64,000 bases of DNA from Brachybacterium ginsengisoli (GTDB lineage: Bacteria > Actinomycetota > Actinomycetes > Actinomycetales > Dermabacteraceae). The notes below the pieces were generated by a model. The model did not search any database. It was not told the origin of the DNA and saw only the letters and a program-made list of their open reading frames with translations. This document shows, piece after piece, positions 43,423-50,096 of the stretch. Both the position numbers and the translations under genes were made by a program. The first letter of the stretch is position 1, and each line of letters opens with the position of its first letter. Location of the stretch: the NCBI RefSeq assembly GCF_002407065.1, contig NZ_CP023564.1, forward strand, positions 1,922,001 to 1,986,000. Direction: 5' to 3'.

Positions 43423-44261
43423 GCGTTCTCCCAGGAGGACGCGAGAGGCTGGAGACCGTGAGCCCGAACGCTGCTTCCGAGACCCCCGACGCGACCGCCG
43501 ATGCGGCCGCTCCCGCACCTGCGACGCTCTACACGGGCATCGTTCTCTACAGCGCCAAGGACCCCGAGGCGTCCGCGATGCTCGTCGCCGACGGGCTGAT
43601 CGCCTGGACCGGCCGCGAGGACACCGGACGCCTGCTGCACGGTGACGCCGAGATCGTGGACGCCACCGGCTGCCTGGTCACCCCAGGGTTCGTCGACGCC
43701 GCCGCCACCGCGGACGGCTCCGAACCGGCCACCGACGACGAGGCGGCCGCCGCGGCCCGCGGCATCGTGCTGCGCCTGCCCGGCCCGACGGGGGAGCGCG
43801 AGGGCGTGCGGATCGTCGCCCCCGTCACCGAGAGCGCCGAGTATCTCGACCTAGTCTCCGCCGGGACGCCGCTCGCGTTCGGCTCCGGCGGGGCGTCCGA
43901 GGCCGCGGACCCCTGGGACTGGGTGCGCGGTGCCGCCCGCACCAGCCCGGCGGATCAGCGGATCAGCGATCGCGCCGCCTTCCTCGCCGCCACCCGGGGC
44001 GGTCAGCGCGTGGCCGGCAGCCGTCATCCCGGCAGCCTGCAGACCGGTCTGCCGGCGACCTTCGTCGTCTGGGAGCCCTGGGACCTCACGGTGCAGTCCC
44101 GCGCCGAGCGCGTGGACAGCTGGTCGACCGACCCGCGCTCGCGCACCCCGCTGCTGCCGGACCTCGACCAGGGGACCCCTCGCGTGCTGCGCACCGTCGT
44201 CGACGGCAGGATCCTGCACGACCAGCTCGGTGACGAGCCCCGCGGGCAGGCCGGCACGTGA
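43419..44261 (+). CDS. Degenerate amidohydrolase-like protein without metal ligands
   Basis: 280 residues that keep only the ends of a YtcJ/imidazolonepropionase-like amidohydrolase. The N-terminal beta-sandwich part is LYTGIVLYSAKDPEASAMLVADGLIAWTG and VDATGCLVTPGFVD. There the family has VDxHxH, but this protein reads VDAAATADG, so both histidines are gone. Most of the TIM barrel is missing, and the sequence resumes with LAFGSGGASEAADPWDWVRGAA and the C-terminal SLQTGLPATFVVWEPWDL. There is no frameshift, and codon use is normal, so it is probably a maintained pseudo-enzyme rather than fresh decay. AGGAG precedes ATG 43419, which overlaps helY; it also overlaps lnt. Confidence 0.75.
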   Translation: MSVLPGGRERLETVSPNAASETPDATADAAAPAPATLYTGIVLYSAKDPEASAMLVADGLIAWTGREDTGRLLHGDAEIVDATGCLVTPGFVDAAATADGSEPATDDEAAAAARGIVLRLPGPTGEREGVRIVAPVTESAEYLDLVSAGTPLAFGSGGASEAADPWDWVRGAARTSPADQRISDRAAFLAATRGGQRVAGSRHPGSLQTGLPATFVVWEPWDLTVQSRAERVDSWSTDPRSRTPLLPDLDQGTPRVLRTVVDGRILHDQLGDEPRGQAGT

Positions 44262-45904
44262 CCGCGACCGCTGCGGCGGCCGGGAGCCGTCGCCGCGCTC
44301 CCCGGCCCCGGGACGAGTTCGATCCCACCCCGTGGCCGCTCGCCCTGCTCTGCGGCGCGGCCGGCGGCGGCTGCGCGCTGCTCGCCTTCCCGCCGTATGA
44401 CCTGTGGATGCTGCTCCCGGTGGGGATCGCCCTGCTCGGCGCCGGCCTGCTGGTGCGCTCCGCGCTGCTGGCGATGCTGGTCTCGCTGCTGTGGGGACTG
44501 GCCCTGTTCATCCCTCTGACGCAGTGGGCCAGCACCTACGCCGGCGCCGCGCCGTGGATCGCGCTGGGCGTCTTCGAGGCGCTGTACATCGTGGTCTTCG
44601 GGCTGCTGGCCCGCACGGTCATGGTCCGCCGCGGGCTGTGCCTCTCCAGCGCGATCGTCGTGTCCGCACTGTGGGTGGGGATCGAGACCCTGCGCAGCAG
44701 CATCCCCTGGGGCGGGCTGCCCTGGGGGGCGAGCGCCTTCGCGCTCGCGGAGTCCCCGCTGCTGAACCTGGGTCCCTGGATCGGACTGGCCGGGCTCGCC
44801 TTCGTCGTCGCGCTGCTGGGACAGCTGCTCCTGTTCGGGGCCCTGGCCCTGCTGGGTCGGCGTCGCCGAGGCTTCACCGGTTTCTCCGGCGTGTGGCCGT
44901 TCGCGATCGCCGTCGCCGCGGTGCTGGCCACCGTCGTGGCGCCCCACCCCATGAACCGAGCTCCGTCGGACCGCCCCTCGATGACGATCGCGGCGATCCA
45001 GGGATCGATGGGCGCGATCGACCCCGTCTCGTACACGATGCCGGAGGACGTCTTCCCCAACCACCTGGAGGTCACCGAGGATGCCATCACCCGGGCTCAG
45101 CAGGACGGCACCGCGCTGGACCTGATCGTGTGGCCCGAGGACTCCACGGGCTGGGATCCCCGCCAGGATCCGCAGCTGGCCCAGCAGCTGACGTCCGCCG
45201 CCCAGGAGGCCCACGCACCGCTGCTGATCGGCACCCAGGTGCGGGTGGGGGAGAACGAACGGCTGAACCAGTCGGTCCTGTTCACCCCCGAGCAGACCAC
45301 GCCGTACGCCTACTCCAAGCGGCACCCGGTCCCCTTCGGCGAGTACATCCCGCTGCGGGGCTTCTTCAGCCAGCTCACCGACAAGGTCGACCTCGTCTCC
45401 GTGGACATGGTGCCCGGGCAGGAGCCCGGGGTGATGGATCTCGGTGCTCTCGGCCAGGGCCAGGGCAAGGTGGGCATCCTCATCTGCTTCGAGGTCGCCT
45501 ATGAACCGCTCGTCCATGACGTGGTCGACGGGGGCGCCGAGGTGATCGTGGTCCAGTCCAACAACGCGCTGTTCGGCGACTCGGACGAGGCCATCCAGCA
45601 GCTCGCCCAGGCGAAGGTCATGGCCGTGACCTCCGGCCGCAGCGTCGTCCACATCTCCACCGTCGGCCAGTCCGCGATCTTCAGCCCCGAGGGCCGCCAG
45701 ATCGACTTCGTGGGCCACTGGGAGCAGGGTGCGCTCGTGGCCGACGTCCCGCTGCGCGCCGGCATCACGCCTGCGGTCGCCGCAGGCCCCTGGGTCGCGA
45801 TCGGCCTCGGCGCCGTCGGTGCCGTCGGCTGGATCGCCGCGCTGACGGGGGACCGCAGAGCCCTCGCCCGCCCCACCCCACGTCGTCGACGTCGAGGAGA
45901 CTGA
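44258..45904 (+). CDS. lnt: Apolipoprotein N-acyltransferase
   Basis: Adds the third acyl chain to lipoproteins. Six to eight membrane segments fill the first 240 residues (LLAFPPYDLWMLLPVGIALL, SIPWGGLPWGASAFALAES). The nitrilase-like catalytic domain follows, with the triad E294 (VWPEDS), K354 (YSKRHPVPFGEY) and C410 (ICFEVAY), all present. A last membrane helix and a basic tail end the protein. Length is 548 residues. GTG 44258 overlaps the previous stop. It is followed at once by the polyprenol-P-mannose synthase gene; in M. tuberculosis these two are one Ppm1 chain. Confidence 0.95.
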   Translation: MTATAAAAGSRRRAPRPRDEFDPTPWPLALLCGAAGGGCALLAFPPYDLWMLLPVGIALLGAGLLVRSALLAMLVSLLWGLALFIPLTQWASTYAGAAPWIALGVFEALYIVVFGLLARTVMVRRGLCLSSAIVVSALWVGIETLRSSIPWGGLPWGASAFALAESPLLNLGPWIGLAGLAFVVALLGQLLLFGALALLGRRRRGFTGFSGVWPFAIAVAAVLATVVAPHPMNRAPSDRPSMTIAAIQGSMGAIDPVSYTMPEDVFPNHLEVTEDAITRAQQDGTALDLIVWPEDSTGWDPRQDPQLAQQLTSAAQEAHAPLLIGTQVRVGENERLNQSVLFTPEQTTPYAYSKRHPVPFGEYIPLRGFFSQLTDKVDLVSVDMVPGQEPGVMDLGALGQGQGKVGILICFEVAYEPLVHDVVDGGAEVIVVQSNNALFGDSDEAIQQLAQAKVMAVTSGRSVVHISTVGQSAIFSPEGRQIDFVGHWEQGALVADVPLRAGITPAVAAGPWVAIGLGAVGAVGWIAALTGDRRALARPTPRRRRRGD

Positions 45905-45905
45905 C

Positions 45906-46661
45906 ATGCACCCGTCGAACGCCCCGCTGCCGCCGACCCTCGTCGTGATCCCCACGTACGACGAGCGCGAGACCCTGCCCGGCACGCTCGCACGCCTGCG
46001 CACCGCCGTGCCGGAGGTCGACGTGCTCGTGGTCGACGACTCCTCGCCGGACGGCACCGGGGACTGGGCGGAGACCGTCGCCGCGGAGGACCCGGCCGTG
46101 CACGTGCTGCACCGCGCCGGCAAGCAGGGGCTGGGTCCCGCCTATCTCGCCGGCTTCGCCTGGGGCCTGGAGCACGGATACCAGCAGCTGGTCGAGATGG
46201 ACGCCGATGCCTCGCACCGGCCGGAGCAGCTGCCCGGGCTGTTGGAGGCGGTGCGGCGGGGCGCCGATCTCGCGATCGGCTCCCGCTGGATCCCGCGCGG
46301 CGCGGTCCACGACTGGCCCGTGCACCGTCTGCTCCTCTCCCGCGGCGCGAACCTGTACGTGCAGCTGCTGCTGGGCCTCGGCGTCGCCGATGCGACCGCC
46401 GGGTACCGCGTCTTCCGCGCCGAGCTGCTCGAGGACCTGATCGCGACCGACATCGCGTCCCAGGGCTACTGCTTCCAGATCGACATGACCCGTCGGGCAC
46501 GTGACCTCGGCGCCGTGATCACGGAGGTGCCGATCGACTTCGACGAGCGCACGGCGGGCGCGTCCAAGATGTCCTCGAGCATCGTGCGCGAGGCGCTGCT
46601 GAAGGTGACGTCCTGGGGTCTCTCACGGCGCACCCAGGGCCTTCGCAAGGCTCTGGGCTAG
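45906..46661 (+). CDS. ppm1: Polyprenol monophosphomannose synthase
   Basis: GT2 glycosyltransferase that transfers mannose from GDP-mannose to polyprenyl phosphate, the donor for protein O-mannosylation and lipoglycans. Conserved motifs: VVIPTYDERETLP, VVDDSSPDGTGDWA, MDADASHRPEQLP (DAD metal site), IGSRWIPRG and QGYCFQIDMTRRA. Length is 251 residues, cytoplasmic, no membrane helix, so it likely relies on the Lnt-like neighbour for membrane association, as the two parts of mycobacterial Ppm1 do. One base separates it from lnt. Symbol by analogy with the D2 domain of Ppm1. Confidence 0.93.
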   Translation: MHPSNAPLPPTLVVIPTYDERETLPGTLARLRTAVPEVDVLVVDDSSPDGTGDWAETVAAEDPAVHVLHRAGKQGLGPAYLAGFAWGLEHGYQQLVEMDADASHRPEQLPGLLEAVRRGADLAIGSRWIPRGAVHDWPVHRLLLSRGANLYVQLLLGLGVADATAGYRVFRAELLEDLIATDIASQGYCFQIDMTRRARDLGAVITEVPIDFDERTAGASKMSSSIVREALLKVTSWGLSRRTQGLRKALG

Positions 46662-46664
46662 TCT
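46659..46664 (+). promoter_or_regulatory. -10 element of fxsA
   Basis: TAGTCT overlapping the stop codon of the preceding gene; leader of about 27 bases with GAAGGAAGGG before GTG 46698. Confidence 0.4.
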
Positions 46665-46697
46665 GATCGGACCCGACGCCGAAGGAAGGGAGCCCTC

Positions 46698-47243
46698 GTG
46701 GACGCACAGCATCCCCGCAGTCAGGGTGCCTCCGCACGCCCCCGCAGCTCGCGATGGGGATCCCTGGTGCCCGTCCTGATCGTGGTGCTGGGGCTGCTCG
46801 AGCTGACCATCCTCGTGCTCATCGGCATCAACTCGAGCCTGTGGTGGGCCGTGCTGATCGTCGCGATCGGCTGGGTGATCGGCATCGCGCTGCTGGTCGC
46901 CGCGGGCCAGCAGTCGTTCGTGCGCCTTCGCTCGCTGCTGCGTGCCGTGCGGGGGAGCGGCGACGTCCAGGACCACCTCTCGCGGCCCGGGTTCACGCTG
47001 CTGTCCGCCCTGTTCTTCTTCTTCCCGGGCGTCCTCACCGACCTCATCGGCCTGGTGCTGCTGCTGACCCCCGTCCAGCGCCGTTCGGTGCGGGCTATGG
47101 GTCTGGGCAGCGGCGCCGAGAGCGCCCGCACCGTGCTCTACCGGCGCTCCGGCACCGGCGTGATCGACGGAGAGATCATCCTCGAGAACCGCTCCCGGGA
47201 CCGGGGCGCGGACGGCACCCCGCCCACGCTGATCCAGGACTGA
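46698..47243 (+). CDS. fxsA: FxsA family membrane protein
   Basis: Small cytoplasmic-membrane protein; E. coli FxsA lessens phage T7 exclusion by F plasmids, its normal role is unclear. Three hydrophobic segments are seen (about 24-46, 50-70, and 95-123 with FTLLSALFFFFPGVLTDLIG, the family signature). The C-terminal 55 residues are charged and soluble. Length is 181 residues. GAAGGAAGGG lies seven bases before the GTG start. It converges on rbpA, with a shared hairpin between them. Confidence 0.88.
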   Translation: MDAQHPRSQGASARPRSSRWGSLVPVLIVVLGLLELTILVLIGINSSLWWAVLIVAIGWVIGIALLVAAGQQSFVRLRSLLRAVRGSGDVQDHLSRPGFTLLSALFFFFPGVLTDLIGLVLLLTPVQRRSVRAMGLGSGAESARTVLYRRSGTGVIDGEIILENRSRDRGADGTPPTLIQD

Positions 47244-47270
47244 CCGCCCGGCCCGTCGGCCGAAGACAGC

Positions 47271-47304
47271 GCCCCCGCCCCGCCGAGATGGCGGGAACGG
47301 GGGC
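47271..47304. terminator. Shared hairpin terminator between fxsA and rbpA
   Basis: GCCCCCG (47271-47277) pairs with CGGGGGC (47298-47304) and inner CCGCC with GGCGG. It lies between two converging stops and may serve both. Confidence 0.6.
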
Positions 47305-47327
47305 GATGTCGTGCTGGGGGCGTGCGA

Positions 47328-47678
47328 TCAGAGGTTGCGACGCTGATGCAGCTTGCCGGCGCGCAGGAGCGCGAGGCGCTGGTCGAGGAGCACCTGGAGC
47401 TCCTCCTCGCTGCGACGCTCGAGCAGCATGTCCCAGTGCGTGCGCACGGGCTTGCCCGGCTTCTCCTCGGGACGCTCGTGGTCGCGCAGCAGCGCGGAGG
47501 CGCCGCAGCGGCACTCCCACACGGCGGGGACGTCGGCCTCGACCGAGAACGGGAGGACGATGGTGTGGCCGTTGGGGCAGTCGTAGACGGCCTCCTGGCG
47601 CGGTGCGGCGAGGACGCCCTCGTCGGTCTCCATGGAGAGGGAGCCCAGTCGGGTGCCTCGCAGGCTGCGGCTGCTCAT
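47328..47678 (-). CDS. rbpA: RNA polymerase-binding protein RbpA
   Basis: Actinobacterial transcription activator that binds RNA polymerase and the housekeeping sigma factor and stabilises the open complex. LRGTRLGSLSMETDEGV is the N-terminal tail. The core domain has DCPNGHTIVLPF and WECRCGAS, with cysteines and a histidine positioned for zinc as in Streptomyces RbpA. RTHWDMLLERRSEEELQVLL is the sigma-interacting domain. Length is 116 residues. ATG 47678 has AGGAAG upstream; the longer frame to 47777 is not RbpA-like and is rejected. Only actinobacteria carry this gene. Confidence 0.96.
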   Translation of the reverse strand: MSSRSLRGTRLGSLSMETDEGVLAAPRQEAVYDCPNGHTIVLPFSVEADVPAVWECRCGASALLRDHERPEEKPGKPVRTHWDMLLERRSEEELQVLLDQRLALLRAGKLHQRRNL

Positions 47679-47825
47679 GCGGTTCTCGCTTCCTGCCGGG
47701 GATGGGGTCGGACGGCGGACCGCCCGGTGAGGTCTGTGGGTCGTGACGCGCGTGATGGCGACGCCCGGTGATGCCAACGCCCGCGGGGCCGGGTCTGTTC
47801 CCGGGGTCAGCCGGGCCCTCGCTGT

Positions 47826-48638
47826 TCAGGCGCTGTCGAGCAGCTCGGAGAGCAGATCGACACGATTGCTGATGATACCATCCACGCCCTTGACCAGCAG
47901 ATCCCGCATGGTCGTCGGATCGTCGACGGTCCACACATGCACCTCGCATCCCGCCCGATGAGCGGCGGCGATGTTGGCCTCCGTGACGATCGCCACCCCT
48001 CGGTGGTGCTCGGGGACCTGGAGCGCGCCGTAGGGGGCGAGGATCCGCGAGATCACGGCGTCCGGGGCCTCCACGGCGCGAGCGGCGAGGAAGCGGCCGA
48101 TCGTCCCCCGGGCCGGGCTGCGCACGGCGGTGATGCCGGTGGCCGCGTGGAGAGTCGCGAGGGTCTTCCTCACCACCGCGCCGTCGAACCCGGCCAGGCA
48201 CACCCGGTCCGCGCTGCGGGTGCGGCTGATCGCCGCGACCGCAGGACCGATCGCCGAGGGCGACTTGATGTCGATGTTGATCGGCACGTCCCGGAAGGTC
48301 CCCAGCACGTCCTCGAGCATGGCGAGCGGCTCGTCGCCGGCCAGGCGCACGGCACCGGCCTCGTGGGCGCCGAGCTCGTCGATGCGGCGGGGATCTCCGG
48401 CGATGCGCAGCAGGTCCTCGTCGTGCACGGCCAGCGCGAGTGCGTCGCGGGTGGCGCGGGTGTCGGTCTCGAGCATGTCGGCGCCGGCCCGCAGCGCCGT
48501 CTCGAAGGCGCGCAGGGTGTTCTCCGCGCCGTCCAGCGCGAGTCCCCGGTGGGCGATGCGCCGCGGGCGGGGGCCGGGCAGGAACCGCGAGACCGGACGT
48601 GCGGGGTGGTCAGGGCGTCCGATGGTCGATGAGTGCAT
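47826..48638 (-). CDS. Glycerophosphodiester phosphodiesterase family protein
   Basis: TIM-barrel GDPD that hydrolyses glycerophosphodiesters to glycerol-3-phosphate and an alcohol. Catalytic and metal motifs: IAHRGLALDGAENTLRAF (HR and EN), DMLETDTRATRDALALAVHDEDLLR (ExD, HD) and VHVWTVDDPTTMRDLL near the C-terminus. No signal peptide; cytoplasmic. Length is 270 residues from ATG 48638, which has GAGGAGGAAGAGG immediately upstream. The start lies 29 bases inside the SURF1 gene, so translation is coupled. The longer frame to 48959 is only antisense-free overlap with SURF1 and is rejected. Confidence 0.92.
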   Translation of the reverse strand: MHSSTIGRPDHPARPVSRFLPGPRPRRIAHRGLALDGAENTLRAFETALRAGADMLETDTRATRDALALAVHDEDLLRIAGDPRRIDELGAHEAGAVRLAGDEPLAMLEDVLGTFRDVPINIDIKSPSAIGPAVAAISRTRSADRVCLAGFDGAVVRKTLATLHAATGITAVRSPARGTIGRFLAARAVEAPDAVISRILAPYGALQVPEHHRGVAIVTEANIAAAHRAGCEVHVWTVDDPTTMRDLLVKGVDGIISNRVDLLSELLDSA

Positions 48639-49581
48639 CCTCTTCCTCCTCGTCCTGTCCTCGACGGCGGGCGCGGACCGCGCGGCGGGGACGATGGTGG
48701 TCTGCGGGGCGCTGCGCCGGTCGGCTCGCGGCGGCGGGTGCGCCCTGGTCATGCGGTGCGGGTGCGTCCGCCGGAGTGGACGGCGCCTCGCCGGCCTCCT
48801 GCTCCTCCGCGGCGGCGTCCTGGAGCAGACGGCGGGTGCGGTGGACGAGCGCTGCGGGGAAGAACAGCGCGAAGATCCACCACTGGAAGGAGTAGGACAG
48901 GTGCGGGCCGAGCGAGGTGTCGGGGGAGGGGAGCGCAGCGGGTCGCTCCGGCGCCGCACCGCCGTCGCGCGGCGTCTCCGCGACCAGTTCGCCGTAGGCC
49001 CGGGTGACGAGATCGGGGGAGTCCTGCCCCATGAGCTCCGCCGACTGCGGGGGGTTCACCGAGTGGGTCTGACCCGGCGGCGTTTCGCGGTCGAGCACCA
49101 CCTCGGCGGGACGCAGGCGGGCGGTGACGGTCATCTCGCCCTCCGGAACCGCCGGGGGATCGTGCGGCTGGGAGTCGGACGCGTCGGTGGGCACCCAGCC
49201 GCGCACCACCAGCAGGGTCGTGCCGTCATCGGCATGGAAGGGCACCAGCTGCCAGAAGCCCACGGTGCTCGAGAGCTGCCTGTTGCGCACGTAGAGCACG
49301 CAGTCCTCGGTGGTGCAGTAGCTGCCCTGTACAGAGACCGGGGTCCAGTCGTCCGCCGCAGGCAGAGCCGCCTCCGGGTCGTTCAGCACCTGGTCGAGCG
49401 CGACGGGGGCGGCGTCGTAGTTGGAGTGGACCACGGCCGCCTGGTCACGACGGTTCTCGTAGCGGCCGTACTGCCACATGCCGAGGGCGATGCAGACTGC
49501 GGAGAGCACCAGCACGGCGACCAGTCCCAGCAGGGTGTCGCGGCTGAGCAGGATCCGACGACGGGTGGAGCGAGATGTCAT
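48610..49581 (-). CDS. SURF1 family protein
   Basis: Membrane protein of the SURF1/Shy1 family, linked to cytochrome aa3 oxidase assembly. First membrane helix about 15-36 (LLGLVAVLVLSAVCIALGMW, then QYGRYENR), an extracytoplasmic domain (RNRQLSSTVGFWQLVPF, LLVVRGWVPTD), and a second helix (QWWIFALFFPAALVHRTRR) after about 200 residues. A CTTEDC pair in the external domain could form a disulfide. The C-terminal 70 residues are an Ala/Pro/Arg tail ending in acidic residues. Length is 323 residues. It overlaps the upstream gene (ATGA) and the diesterase gene downstream. Confidence 0.88.
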   Translation of the reverse strand: MTSRSTRRRILLSRDTLLGLVAVLVLSAVCIALGMWQYGRYENRRDQAAVVHSNYDAAPVALDQVLNDPEAALPAADDWTPVSVQGSYCTTEDCVLYVRNRQLSSTVGFWQLVPFHADDGTTLLVVRGWVPTDASDSQPHDPPAVPEGEMTVTARLRPAEVVLDRETPPGQTHSVNPPQSAELMGQDSPDLVTRAYGELVAETPRDGGAAPERPAALPSPDTSLGPHLSYSFQWWIFALFFPAALVHRTRRLLQDAAAEEQEAGEAPSTPADAPAPHDQGAPAAASRPAQRPADHHRPRRAVRARRRGQDEEEEDALIDHRTP

Positions 49582-50096
49582 CCGTGAACCGGCGTGCTCG
49601 CTGTGTCCTCGGCGCCGAGGTCGGCCTGCCCGAGGCTGCCCGCCGCCTCTGAGAGCACACGGGTGAGGTCGTTGATCCCGAAGTCGACGAGCTGGACGAA
49701 CAGGATCGCGGTGGCCGCGGCCACAATGAAGCCCAGCGCCGTGACGCCGATGGTCATGCCGAGGCGAAGGCGGGGGCGGTCCGTGCGCGCGGGAGCGGGC
49801 GGAAAGCCGTAGTCCTCGCCCTGCAGGTGGTTCTCGGCCCACATGCCGGGGTTCAGGACCGCGACGGGGTACTGCTCGACGCGCCGACGGGGGCGGGCTC
49901 CGCTGGCAGGGACGTCCTCGGACGCCTGCAGCGGAGCCGTGCCCCGGTCGGTGCTGCCTCCGGGGAGCCAGAGCCTCCACCCGGCCGGGACCGGGCCCCA
50001 GGCATGCCCGGGGCTGAAGTCCGCCGGCGGGGTCCACCCGTCATGCGGGGGCTCCGGCCAGTTCGGCGGCGGGTTGAAGCGCTGGCCCTGTGTCAC
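49578..50096 (-). CDS. Hypothetical membrane protein with FNPPPNWP N-terminal motif
   Basis: 172 residues. The N-terminus RFNPPPNWPEPPHDGWTPP then HAWGPVPAGWRLWLPGG repeats the Pro/Trp motif that opens the upstream 726-residue protein. A basic linker (ARPRRRVEQYP) follows, then one membrane helix (about 113-138). The C-terminal 35 residues are probably extracytoplasmic and acidic. Function unknown. The Pro/Trp module resembles short N-terminal modules such as DUF2510 that mark many actinobacterial membrane proteins. GTG 50096 overlaps the upstream stop (GTGA), and the end overlaps SURF1, so the three are one operon. Confidence 0.7.
   Translation of the reverse strand: MTQGQRFNPPPNWPEPPHDGWTPPADFSPGHAWGPVPAGWRLWLPGGSTDRGTAPLQASEDVPASGARPRRRVEQYPVAVLNPGMWAENHLQGEDYGFPPAPARTDRPRLRLGMTIGVTALGFIVAAATAILFVQLVDFGINDLTRVLSEAAGSLGQADLGAEDTASTPVHG

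Noticed and set aside
40399-43518. 1039-codon minus-strand open frame across helY
   Set aside because: Antisense shadow; composition is Gly/Arg/His/Leu-rich nonsense typical of reverse reading, while helY has all helicase motifs.
47770-47820. GC-rich inverted repeat after the glycerophosphodiesterase gene
   Set aside because: Only short imperfect stems could be drawn; not better than expected in 70% GC DNA.
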